From assembly GCA_030998225.1 (NCBI GenBank), contig JAPYXD010000742.1, positions 124,001-188,000 on the forward strand: DNA of 64,000 nucleotides, in the 5' to 3' direction. Shown piece after piece: positions 35,765-46,607 of this stretch. A program made the position numbers and the translations under genes. The notes beneath the pieces were generated by a model that saw only the letters and a program-made list of their open reading frames with translations, searched no databases and had not been told where the DNA came from. Source of the DNA: Diplolepis rosae. Taxonomy: Eukaryota; Arthropoda; Insecta; Hymenoptera; Diplolepididae. Positions within the stretch are counted from its first letter, which is position 1. Each line of letters opens with the position of its first letter.

Positions 35765-36299
35765 GATACATTATTCGTAATTGCACGCTTTAAATAAAAA
35801 TTTCATATTCGCTTGTGGATTCAAAACCTCTAACCTACCTATATGTACATAACTGAACGCATTCCTAACGCCTAAAGCATCTCGGCTATTCTCGCTTACC
35901 ATATTCTGAAAAAAATGTCGCCTATAAGCTACTGCTGCAAAGGCAGTATAAAATGGGGCTGTGCCCTGTTAATAAGCAATATTTTTGTTTTAGCTATTTT
36001 AATCAGTTATGGTTTTGAAATTTTTGGACTTTTAATGAATGAATTAAATTTTTATAAAACAGAGTATTTTTGTATGAAATTTGGATAAAAAACTTTTTTA
36101 TCACAAACATAATCTAATAAAAATTTGTATACTTTAGAAGTATAAATTTTTATAGTACGTTAGTATTAATTTATATAGTATATAACTTTTCACATTTTAA
36201 TGTCAAGAAACAAATGGGAAAAATGTTTGCAATTTCAAAATTTAAAATTTTTGTGCATCGAAAGAATCTCACTAAATCAGTATGATTAACTATTTTATA
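35765..36299. other. AT-rich stretch, nothing recognised
   Basis: Non-coding AT-rich DNA; no repeat ends or frames of note. Confidence 0.5.
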
Positions 36300-37435
36300 A
36301 GCCTCCGGCACATTAACGCGTTTTTATGCTACAGTTGAGAGGAGCGCAATATTGTGTTTTACGATACAGAGGAACATAACGCAAAAATTTAACTGCGCAT
36401 GCGCCTATTACTATACAGCGGAGCATAATCTTATTCTTCTTGGTACAGCGTCGGCGCCGTACTGACAGAGCCTTGTACATTTAAACTGCGCATGTGTCTT
36501 TTACGTTACGCTACTACTACACAAGATCGAGAAAATCAAAATGGGCGGAAGTATTCGCGAAATGTCAAGTGAGATGGGCGATAATCACAGCAATTTTGAC
36601 CTTTTCAGATTGGATTCAAGTGTACGCAGAAAAACTCGTAAATGCGCCGAAGTCACATAATAGTTTATTACGTGCCTAGGCGCACAATGAGGGTTATTGC
36701 GTGACGAGCGACAATGCTCGCAGGAGATCGAAGCCAAGGCGTAGTCGAGGCGTAGGTGAGGCATAGTCGAGGCGTAGACGAGACATACCTGAGACAAAGC
36801 CGAGACGAAGCCGAGATAAAGCCGAGACGAATTCGAGGCGCGATCAGTCCTGCGAGCATTGTCGTGAGTCTCGCAGTTTTATGCGTACACTGGAATCTAA
36901 TCTAGTATTGTAGTTGTTTGCGGCGCTAGTCATTACATTTAATATGTCACGACTAGTCTCGGCCATTTTGATTTTATCGATCTTGTGTAGTAGTAATGGA
37001 TTTTAATAGACGCATGCGCAGTTCAAATGTACAAGGCTTTGCCAATAAGGTGCCAACGCTGTAAGAAGAAGAAGTGAGAAGAAGAAGAAAAAGAAAATGA
37101 TTGTGTTCCGCTGTAAGACTATATGCGCATGCGCAGTTCAATTTTTACATTGTATTCCTCTGTAACGGAATACACAACATTCCGTTACTCTCAGCTGTAA
37201 CGGAAACACGAGTTTCCGTGCCTGAGGCACATAAAATAGAATATGTGTCAATGCACACAATTCGGGTAATTACGAGACTCGCTCAAGATGCTCGCAGGAC
37301 TGATGGCGCCTCGGCTTCGTCTCGTCATTACTTCGGCTTTGCCTCACCTACGCCTCACCTACGCTTTGGCTTCTATCTCCTGCGAGCATTGTCGCTTGTC
37401 GCGTAATAACCTTCATTATGCGCCTAGGCACATAA
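36300..37435. mobile_element. Compound inverted-repeat, CpG-rich element (~1.1 kb)
   Basis: Left arm 36305-36660 and right arm 36865-37225 are inverted copies of one another. The right arm is the reverse complement of the element at 19357-19853. Both arms carry TGCGCATGCG boxes and the CACAAGATCGA phrase. At the centre a GC-rich minisatellite is bracketed by CGACAATGCTCGCAGGA and its complement. A further partial copy runs 37220-37435, ending ...CCTAGGCACATAATATAC. It is not coding. It may be a foldback transposon or a head-to-head double insertion. Confidence 0.75.
36726..36847. repeat. GC-rich minisatellite (~10-11 bp unit) at centre of palindrome
   Basis: Units of the form CGAGGCGTAG, CGAGACATAC, CGAGACAAAGC and CGAGACGAAGC in about eleven tandem variants. 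Flanks 36709-36725 and 36848-36864 are perfect inverted 17-mers. Similar but shorter tracts on the opposite strand lie at 19795-19843 and 37305-37370. Confidence 0.85.
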
Positions 37436-37784
37436 TATACTTTTAGAATCATAACCAGAAAAATGTTGTTACTTTTAAGAATCTAGGCAGGTTTGAAAAG
37501 GTTATTACAGAGTGGAACAGAAGCGAAAATCAAAACAAACGGCAGCAGCAAACAGTAGATCCAGATCACCAACAGAGTCGACCTTATCTGTATCCTGTCA
37601 GGGCCGCATGAGTACCGTAAATAAGGTATACTTCAGGCTACCTTAGTTAATAATAAGGGGAGCTTATTCAGGCCTTATACGGACCTTATCAGGGTCGTTG
37701 CATAAATTTGTTGATCAGACAGTCTGTGCCAGACCTGGTCTGAGCCTTTTTTTAAATAAAGCAAAATAAGGCAATTTCCACACG
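37436..37784. other. Unassigned stretch
   Basis: Mixed sequence with short palindromes (TAAGGTATACTTCAGG region at 37622; GACAGTCTGTGCCAGACC at 37718). No coding frame or repeat boundary identified. Confidence 0.4.
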
Positions 37785-37897
37785 GGTTCCTGGAACGTTC
37801 CACAAGAACATTCAGAGAACATTGCTTTGGAACGTTCAAAAAATCCGCAAAATTTTCTTATCACTAAGACGTTCCTTGAACGTTTTGTGCTATGGGG
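37785..37897. repeat. Fragment of the GAACGTTC-rich element
   Basis: GGTTCCTGGAACGTTCCACA... to GAACGTTTTGTGCTATGGGGG is alignable with 35600-35764, including the GCTATGGGGG end. It is an isolated end fragment of the same family. Confidence 0.75.
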
Positions 37898-37937
37898 GCC
37901 ATTGTGTACTTAAATATCTGAAAATAAATAATGTACA

Positions 37938-38138
37938 CTCAACATCCACTTATTTTGCGCCCTCTGAAACAAAAACAACCTACTTATTTTGCATTTCCCC
38001 TTATTCCCACTACTTCTCACGCGATTGTATTTTTCTCGCGATTCGTGTTTTTTTATTGCTTATTGGTAAAAAGTAAACGCATAATAAGTAAGCGGTGCGG
38101 CGCAAAATAACCAAGCGGCAAAATAAGTGGAAGTTGAG
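37938..38138. mobile_element. Small MITE with CTCAACATCCACTTATTTTG ends
   Basis: The left end CTCAACATCCACTTATTTTG pairs with the right end CAAAATAAGTGGAAGTTGAG with one mismatch in 20. Inner GCGCC and CTTATTTTGC boxes extend the symmetry. 201 bp, non-coding. Confidence 0.85.
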
Positions 38139-38164
38139 CATATTATTATATAATAATATTTATA

Positions 38165-38372
38165 CAACACAAGCATGCTTTTCTCGCTTTTTGACCCTTG
38201 TTTTGCGGGCATAAAGTTTGTCATTTAAGCCCTAGGGCGTAAATAGGGATGGAGTGCTTAAAAGTAGTCATTTAAGCACCCCCCACTCCCTATTTACGCC
38301 CGCAGGACTTAAATAACAAACTTTACGCCCGTAAAACACACGTCAAAAAGCGAGAAAAACATGCTTTTGTTG
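38165..38372. mobile_element. Foldback MITE (208 bp)
   Basis: Near-complete palindrome: arms of about 95 bp with TTTCTCGCTTTTTGAC on the left and GTCAAAAAGCGAGAAA on the right, and a loop near 38262-38275. It includes TTTACGCC/GGCGTAAA boxes. No coding sequence. Confidence 0.85.
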
Positions 38373-38385
38373 CATAAAGTACCGT

Positions 38386-38458
38386 GTACAACACGGGGGT
38401 AAGATCATTTAAAACATCGCACTCGCCTTAAATGATCAACTTTACCCCCTTGTTGTAC
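38386..38458. repeat. 73-bp hairpin next to the foldback
   Basis: GTACAACACGGGGGTAAG pairs with CTTTACCCCCTTGTTGTAC, and ATCATTTAA pairs with TTAAATGAT within. It may be the remains of a related element, since its outer CAACA sequence resembles the neighbour's. Confidence 0.75.
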
Positions 38459-40025
38459 AATGTACTATTGTGTCCATGTTTCCACTGAAACCTCTCGCCT
38501 CTTCACAGCAGCAAACCTCCTGCTCCCCCTTTCCTTTCTTTTGATCTATTCCATTTATTCAAACGAAAATATTAACTTTGCTGCTTGAAAACTACTATAT
38601 TAATTTCTGATACATACATACAAGAAATGAAATTATACAATACCTTAAAGAGATTACAGTTCTCATTTTTTTGCAACTTAAATTTAAATTTACTACGAAA
38701 ATTCATTTTTATCGGGGAATAGGATTGAAAAGCGACACGTTTAATTTTATGTTGACCATAAATTAGGAAATTATAATAAATTTGATCGAATAATTTTCCC
38801 GCGTGCAGAAATAAAAGTGCTACTGTTGCCATCTTCCTGATATACCATCTGCTATTGTTATGCCAGATGTTTTTTTTTCAATCGAGCTAATATAAACTGA
38901 CTTGGCACACAGTCACACATGGACTTGGATTTCAGTGGTATCATTATAAAGTATAAAGAATAATATTATCAAATCAAAAAGTTGTTCAACGCATCTAGTG
39001 TTTAAAATAAATTTAATGTGAATAAATAATATATTTTTCAATTATTATTTATCACAAAAATTCTGCTACTCGAACGTTTTGAATATTCTGATTTAATTGT
39101 GTTCAAGTTAATTTAAGGTTAGATTCATAAAATCTTTTCGAAACTAATTTTTTAAATCCACAGGTACTTGTAATTAAAATTTTACTTTTTGAAGAATTAA
39201 TCATGAGAAGTTGTGGTTTTCTTTTGATGTCCACCAATAATAAAAGTTATGAGAAAACAAAACAATTTTTATGAGTTAAATCAGATATCCTATAGAAATT
39301 CCTTATATTTATCAATAAAATTTTCACACAGGTTTTTGACTTTTTTCAAAAAACATTACTTATGAATTTAAAAAACCATTGATTAATCAAAGAGATAATA
39401 TTTGAAGTATATAAACTTTATTTGACTATAAACTATTAAGTGTCTGCTGTAAATATATTGAATCTAATTCAATAATCACGCTTTATTTGCAGGTTTCCAA
39501 ATAGCTAAACAAATGGTACATGCTTTGTTATGGTTTACTCAAGATTACTAGCAAAGAAATTGATTCATTGAAGCTTTTGCGTTGCTCTACATCTGTCCAT
39601 ACGTAAAAAGTGAGTGGGCCATATTTAAAATTTAACTTTAGATCATAACTATATCTAGAAAACTCCTTGCAATAATATATCCTCGTGCATTTCTTTCTAT
39701 CTTCAAGTAAATATGATAGTCTATTCCCAGGTGTAAACAATAAATAAATTATATGACTTATTTGATATTGATTTTTACACTACCCAATGATGGTTTCACT
39801 TAATATTTACTTCTTTAAGCTTATTTGGTCAGATACAACTACATATTGAAGAAAGTATTCCTTACTGAAATTTTGCATTTGGACTTCCACTGAAATTATA
39901 TTCAGTTCACGATGAATAACTCCATTTGAAACATAGTAAAGAGCTTAAACATTGATTTCTAAAGTTTTTGGTTTGAATCTTTGTATGATCTTGATGTTTG
40001 AGATTTATTGTCCGAACCCCTTTTA
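38459..40025. other. AT-rich stretch, nothing recognised
   Basis: About 1.6 kb of AT-rich sequence. Short frames at 38572-38832 and 39528-39740 (both minus) have no recognisable motif and look like chance. Confidence 0.5.
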
Positions 40026-40027
40026 TA

Positions 40028-40215
40028 CACTGAGAAAAAAATGCTATTGAATAAAAAGCATTTCTTTCCAAAAGCATGTATATCATGGATTTAAATCAAT
40101 ATGCTATAAAACTAGTAGCATATTAATTGGTTCTTGTAGTATATTTTTATGAATCAATAGTATACATGCTTTTGGAAAGAAATGCTTTTGATTCAATATC
40201 ATATTTTTCTCAGTG
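40028..40215. mobile_element. Foldback MITE with CACTGAGAAAAA ends (188 bp)
   Basis: Ends CACTGAGAAAAAAATGCTAT and ATATCATATTTTTCTCAGTG, flanked by TA on both sides (40026-40027 and 40216-40217). Long internal arms pair over GCATTTCTTTCCAAAAGCAT. TA flanks suggest a Tc1/mariner-mobilised family. The same end sequence bounds the element at 46608-48501. Confidence 0.85.
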
Positions 40216-40313
40216 TAGCTTTATAACACAGATTCAGGTAGATTTCAGTATGTATTTTTCAGTAATAATTTGTTTTTAAAAAATAGTTGAAAATTCCTAT
40301 CCACAAGCCGAAA

Positions 40314-40567
40314 TACATCCAGAAAAAAATATATTTGATGCAGATGAATCATTTAGAAAAATGAAGCAATATAACAAAATTTGATTGACAGCTGAAATAT
40401 ATGTTTTGATTCAACCAAATTTAAATTGAACAAACCATCTTTATTTTAATAAAACAAATATTTTAGTTGTACCAACAGAAAATTTGGTCAACTATACAAT
40501 AAGAAAATTTTTTGGTTGATTTAACAAAATTTTTTTAGATTAAGTGAATATATTTCTGAGTGTAGCT
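40314..40567. mobile_element. Possible MITE related to the CACTGAG family
   Basis: Left end TACATCCAGAAAAAAATATA and right end TATATTTCTGAGTGTA are imperfect inverted repeats resembling the CACTGAGAAA ends. The interior is AT-rich with inverted ATTTTGTTAAAT-type words. Boundaries uncertain. Confidence 0.45.
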
Positions 40568-40931
40568 TACTAAATTCCAATTTAAGTTGCTTGCGTTTTG
40601 TTCAGTCATGTTCATTCCAGGTGAGTCGTCTATCGGAATGGAGTTTAAGGTGCTTTGCTACTTCTGATCGTGACAAAATGTAGTTATTCAATGATACCAG
40701 AGAACAGGTGTCCGTAAGCATCATAAATGTGACATGTGTAGACTTGGATTCGTTTGCATTGATTCTGCATAGTTTAACCAGCTTTCTATCAGATAAAGAT
40801 GTAATCCTTGTTTTGTTGATGTCACTGCCAATCCTGCTGAGATACCAAAACAGCTGTTATTAAATGTTTTGAAAGCTTTTTTGTTGGAATTTGAATCGAA
40901 AGTATCTGTGCGTCAAGTAAGATTTTAATAC

Positions 40932-40966
40932 TATATATATATGTATATATATATATATATATATAC
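40932..40966. repeat. TA microsatellite
   Basis: (TA)n of about 35 bp with one GT interruption. Confidence 0.9.
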
Positions 40967-43900
40967 ATTAATTATAAAAAAGTTTTTGTTCAATTTTATT
41001 AGAGTACCCCGTCATGCCATACTCTGTTAAAGGCTCTCTTGTATAGATAAATTTCATCAAAAAAATGTATCAATGATTTTAATGAAAATGTTCTGAAAAA
41101 ACATATACATATATTCTAAACGTAGGGTAATTATAATGCATGATTGGCGCTACTTAATAAACGTTTTACATATTTTGAAATGTTAATCTGATAGAAATAT
41201 GTTTTATGTATTCTAACTTAGCTTTAAGATTGAAATGAATCAATTTTCTTACTTATTTTTCGACGTTTTAAATGTTTTTCAGTTTTTAAGTTTTTAAGTC
41301 CGTCATCTTTTTGAATCCTACAAGATATTTAAATGTATAATATGTATTTAATATAATACAAAATAATTTTAAATTGTGAGAATACTTGTATACATAATAT
41401 CATAGTCGAAAATTAATTCATGAAATACAAGTTGATTTGGATTCAATTATGTTGACAATTAATATGTCATGAAAATGTATAAAGTGTAAACGCAAAGAAA
41501 ATTGATTTACACTCAATCTCTTTCCCCACTTGACAGATTGTAAGAATTTCTAGAATCCTATCTTCCCTAAAAACCTTTGCTGAATTAGGAAATGAACCCT
41601 AAAAAATCAACTATTATTTCTAAGAGTATAAGAAATATAAGTAATAAATAATTTATATATAATAATTAATTGGACCAAGTCAGACCTAAATCTGGCATAA
41701 TATTTCTTTCAAAATATAGTCTCATTATATAACTATTATTGTTGAGTTAGTCAATAGTTATCTACAAATTGTAATTATATTTTATGGTGCAAATAAATTT
41801 TTGAATATGCAGTGTCAGAAATAATATTAAATTTCATATACAGTTTTATCAATATTTTTGGAACCATGGTTAGTTATAAAAAGGACCAATGGTCTTCATT
41901 TTAAATCTTCATTTTCGTCTAATTATTTTGAAGAATTGGGTAAAATATTAATCCTAAATGTTATTGCCCTTTTGACTATATTAAAAAAATTATTTGAATC
42001 ATAAAATATGAAACACGAATTGTTAGCAAAAATTTATACAATGAGTCTTGAAAAACCTGTCTTCACTGAAAAAAAAAATTCGACGATACAGACATAATTG
42101 TGGTTCCTTGACCTATATTATATTGGAGATTTACCGAAAACCAAGGTTTGCTTGTATTATTTCAGCCTGTATGTGTATTCCAAACATATGAATTACTATT
42201 GCAGCAATATTTTTGATTAACTGTCAAATATATCTTGTTGAATTACTTAAAAACAATCAGCTATATTCATATGGCTGATGAATCCCAAGCATTTCTTTCA
42301 GTGTTGTTTATTTATTTATTATTAATACATACGTTTTGACTAGCACATATCTTAGTATTTTCCACTAAATTTTCTATTTGGTGCTAAAAGGTATATCATT
42401 TAGAAATGAAATATGCAATAGAAAAGCGGATTTATATATATACATTTATATGAGTCTGTTTATTCAGCTTTAAATGAATCGAAATTGAATTCCAATTAAT
42501 CTTATTGTTAAAAAGTTCAATTATGACTTGATTAGATGTATGATTTGAGCGTAGTAATAAAAAGTGTTCAATAAGCATGGTGATTATTCACAAGCGAGTG
42601 TTACAACCATGAAATTATATAAAAGTCCTTGATAACGTAAGAAAAAGAGACTGTTTACTATTATATTAAATGCACGTTGAAAATATGTTAAGATGTCAAC
42701 AATAGAATTTTGTACTTTGAATCAAAGAAACGTTCCATTATATCGTATTCGACAGAAGTAATCATTCATGTTGGTATGAATGTATGAATATGTTTTTCAA
42801 TCAAGTTATTCACATTTCTCTATAAATAGAACGTGTCATTTTTAATGGTAATTAAACATAGTATAAAATAGCTTCTTGTACATTCAGATAAATTAAAAAC
42901 TAACTTTTTCTGTTTTTAATTTGATTTTATATTCAAATATAAAAATCTCTGCGTCGAAAAATTATCCATAATTTTTAAGCACATAAAATTTTTTCAAGTA
43001 ATAAATTAAAGATTCTAATACATTTTTAATTTTCTTACTTTTTTATGACACGAAATAAAAATTTGTTTGCTACACTTGAGTGAGTCAGTTGACTTTTGTA
43101 CTTTTTTCCGCTTAATTAGACAAAACTGTTCATTTATAATTTTTTTTTTTGAAACTTGTAAAACATCTTTGTATAGTTTCGATATGAGATTTAAGTATCT
43201 GCATTACTGATTGCAATATACAATTGATTGCAATACAATATACAATATACAATCTTATATCTTACGCGTTTCCTTATTGTCACTGAAAGTTTTCATTGTA
43301 TCAATACTTAAATAATATTATACTTCAAAGTTTCTGTAAGTAGTATGTCTCTTTAGAAAAAAGTTAACCACAATAAAAGAATTTTTACTTCCAATTAAGA
43401 TATAAATAATTCACTTATTATTCATGTGAACGTGTACTTAGTAAATGATAACAAACTAATGCTAAATAGATAATAACACAATAGAACGTTATATATGTTT
43501 TAAAAAAAAATTAAACTAATAGTGCTCTTTTTTGAAGAATAATTTTTAATTTTTCTTATTTTTATTCAAAAATCCCGCCAAAATTCATCTGTTCTTATCG
43601 AAATTATCATCTACTCTTCTTTAGAATTGTTGAATTCAATTTTGTGATGCAATATTGTGCTTATTTTGAATATTTCAGCCCAATAATTCAGGAAGTGGGT
43701 ATCATAATTCATAATTATTTTCCTCGTAAAACGTCTTATTTAGTAAGATCAAAAGAGTTACCGCTTTTACCATATCTACCTAGTCTTACCGCAGATTACC
43801 ATTTTGGTATGGTATTACGGAGTATTACCGGCACGGTATGGTATTACCGCGCTAAGATGGAGCAGCAAACACCACTCGATTTGGGAGATCTTACGTAAGT

Positions 43901-45204
43901 TTTTAATTATAGTTTTAAAATAAATAGCATTATTTTAAATATTTTTGAACGTAATTTAATGTATATAAACAGTACCAAAAAACGATTAGAACAAAAGCAC
44001 CCTTTTCTCACATAAAACAGGCAAAGAACAACTTGAAAGATAACCACATTCTCCGTCATGTTTTCCTTAAGTTTATTAAATGTTTAATTTATGCACTATT
44101 ATTATTAAAAGAAACACTAATAATATATCGATTTGCAACTAAGTTCCAAATAATTTTTGCATTATAACACAGGGATTCTCAAATTCAAATGCATCCAACT
44201 TTGACAGTTTTCGGATTTTGAAATGTATCAACTCAAAAAATTATTAATTAGCAGAATTTTAAATTCAAAACATTTACGCTTCATCATGATGAAATTTATA
44301 AATTCTTCAAATCACACAACTTAAAACTTTGAAAAACAAAAACTTCAAATTTTGATATTTTTTATAGTACGAATAATTTGAAGTTGAAAGTCAGTTAAAT
44401 GTTGTTTCCAAGTCGTAATAAAATATAGAATATAAGAAGATCTATATTTGAATATAGTATTGATGGAATTTCATTTTTAAAGTATGATAAGTAGAACGGG
44501 GTGAAAATTCATGAAATACGTGGATTGAATTCCAACAACAACAAAAAGTTTCTTTTTTTTGTATTACAAAGACAAAAAATTAAGTTAATAAGTATATTTT
44601 GTTACGGCAAAATGATTTTGAAAAGTTTAAAAATAGGAAAATTGAAAAATTTTTGAAATGTATAATGAATTAACCCAATTTGAGGAAAGTATTTTTCTTT
44701 GTACTCATTAGATTTTAATTTATCATTTCATCTCAGACATATGTTCTACACACCGCTCTCGCACTAATTTGCGCTTGTAAGTGACTAAACGGAGAAAAAT
44801 AGTTTGACAAATTTTACTCAACTCTGTCGGTTAAACTTGGGACATAAGAACATTTCAACGTCTTTTAAATCGTAGTCAGGTAAAATGAAATTAAAAAGTA
44901 CTTAATTCACCCAACGTGAATGACAATGAACATTACATAGTTCAAAACGATAGTTCGGTAAACTGTGAGCATCGGGCGTGTGACTTCAACCGGCAGTAGT
45001 ATGGTCCTCTTGAGTAAAAAAAATCTTGTCTCAAGCCTACCATGAGTCATCTGATAAATACACACCAGTCAGTCGCAGCCAATCATATTTTTCATCGCAA
45101 ATTCTCTTAACACACAACCTCACATATATAAACCTAATAATTACACTTATATATGGGACAATACGCTCTCGTCGAATCACGCACACGCTCGCTTACAATG
45201 CTGA

Positions 45205-45264
45205 GACATAAAATTTGGTACTTTCTTATATAGTGACATAAAATTTGGTACTTTCTTATATAGT
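45205..45264. repeat. 30-bp perfect direct duplication
   Basis: GACATAAAATTTGGTACTTT plus ten more bases is present twice in tandem without mismatch, followed by GAC. A simple recent duplication. Confidence 0.95.
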
Positions 45265-46005
45265 GACTGCAAGAATTATTCAAAAATATTATTCGTGACT
45301 AGAGTTTTTGGGCCTTACTGAAGTAAAAATAAATCAACTTTTTTTATAAATTATTCATAAAATATAAAAAAATATTATCGCATCATATTTTATTCATTCG
45401 TTACTTGCATAATTAATATTTAATATAAATTTTGATTATATAACTATGTCAGGAACTACGTATAAAGTTAATTGAAACTAAATTTTGAATTGTAAATTTA
45501 AAAATTGCATTATTAAAAAGTATTTTGTGTAAAAAAATGTATAAAAAGACTCTTTTATTTTCTGTGTTGCACATTCTCGAAATATGTATTTATTAGAATT
45601 GTCAATTAGGCATAACAATAATTTGGAAATAAAATCCTGTGTAAAAATTTCATCTGGAAACTGAAGTGGAAAATAAGGGAATAATTATACATGCATTTAT
45701 AAAACATCATGATAATTATGAAATAAGTTTCTGAGAACATAAATGAAAGTGTATTTTTGTCATCAATGACTTTTATTAATTTTAAATAATTATTCTTCAA
45801 TAACTCCATTGCATTCATCTCTTTTCAATCTATAGAAATCCGTCTTATAACCACTCGCGAACTTTCTAACAAATATACATAATTATTAAAAATTTTCCAT
45901 TAAATGAAATAAACTAAAAATGTTTCGTACTACGCGGAAAATAATTGACCAGGCGACTGAGCAAATTAAGAATTTATTGAACTTGAAGAGTCTATGTAAC
46001 TAAAT

Positions 46006-46028
46006 TATATATATATATATATATATAA
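46006..46028. repeat. TA microsatellite
   Basis: Uninterrupted (TA)n of about 23 bp. Confidence 0.9.
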
Positions 46029-46607
46029 TTTATTTATTAAGATTCTTTTTTATTCAATCTCTCAACAAGAATCATTTAAAAAAATAAAACCCAGTAATAT
46101 TGCTCAACTATGTTTAATGCATCCGTAGTCTAATAAATATACATAGTGTATTCTAATAAATTTATATAATATAATCTTCCAATAAGATTTATCGCACGAA
46201 CCAGAGTGAGACTCTTCATAAAAGCACGGAAAACAAAAAGCTACGCTACATCTGGCAGATCTAAAAAACGCATATTTCGTAGACCTATCGACTTTCAATG
46301 AAAAGTACGATTTTTCAAACAAGTCATGATAAAAATTTGTAGAAAAGAATTTTAATTATAGATCATTTTTAAATATTCATCAAATGGCATAATTTAAATA
46401 ATCCTTATTAAGAACTTTTCACATTTCTGGGAACTTTTTTTGTAGTATACTAAAAAGTTGATCCTACCAATCACGTAATGTTTCTTTTGACTCTAGACTA
46501 CGATAGGTTCATTGAAATATTTTCGATTTTTTAGATTTTAAAAGCTCCTCAAATTACAATTTTCAAAATCTAATAAATCTAATAAAAAGCATGAACTATT
46601 ATTAATA

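Larger units (their letters stand above)
40568..46605. other. Six kb of AT-rich DNA without recognised genes
   Basis: No conserved protein motifs, LTRs or tRNA-like sequences seen. It includes microsatellites, a 30-bp direct duplication (45205-45264) and a short GC-richer patch at 43740-43895. Minus frames at 45606-45818 and 46104-46322 have no recognisable content. Host intergenic or intronic DNA is the simplest reading. Confidence 0.5.

Noticed and set aside
38572..39740. Short minus frames at 38572-38832 and 39528-39740 as genes
   Set aside because: No motif, biased low-complexity composition, and the lengths are expected by chance.
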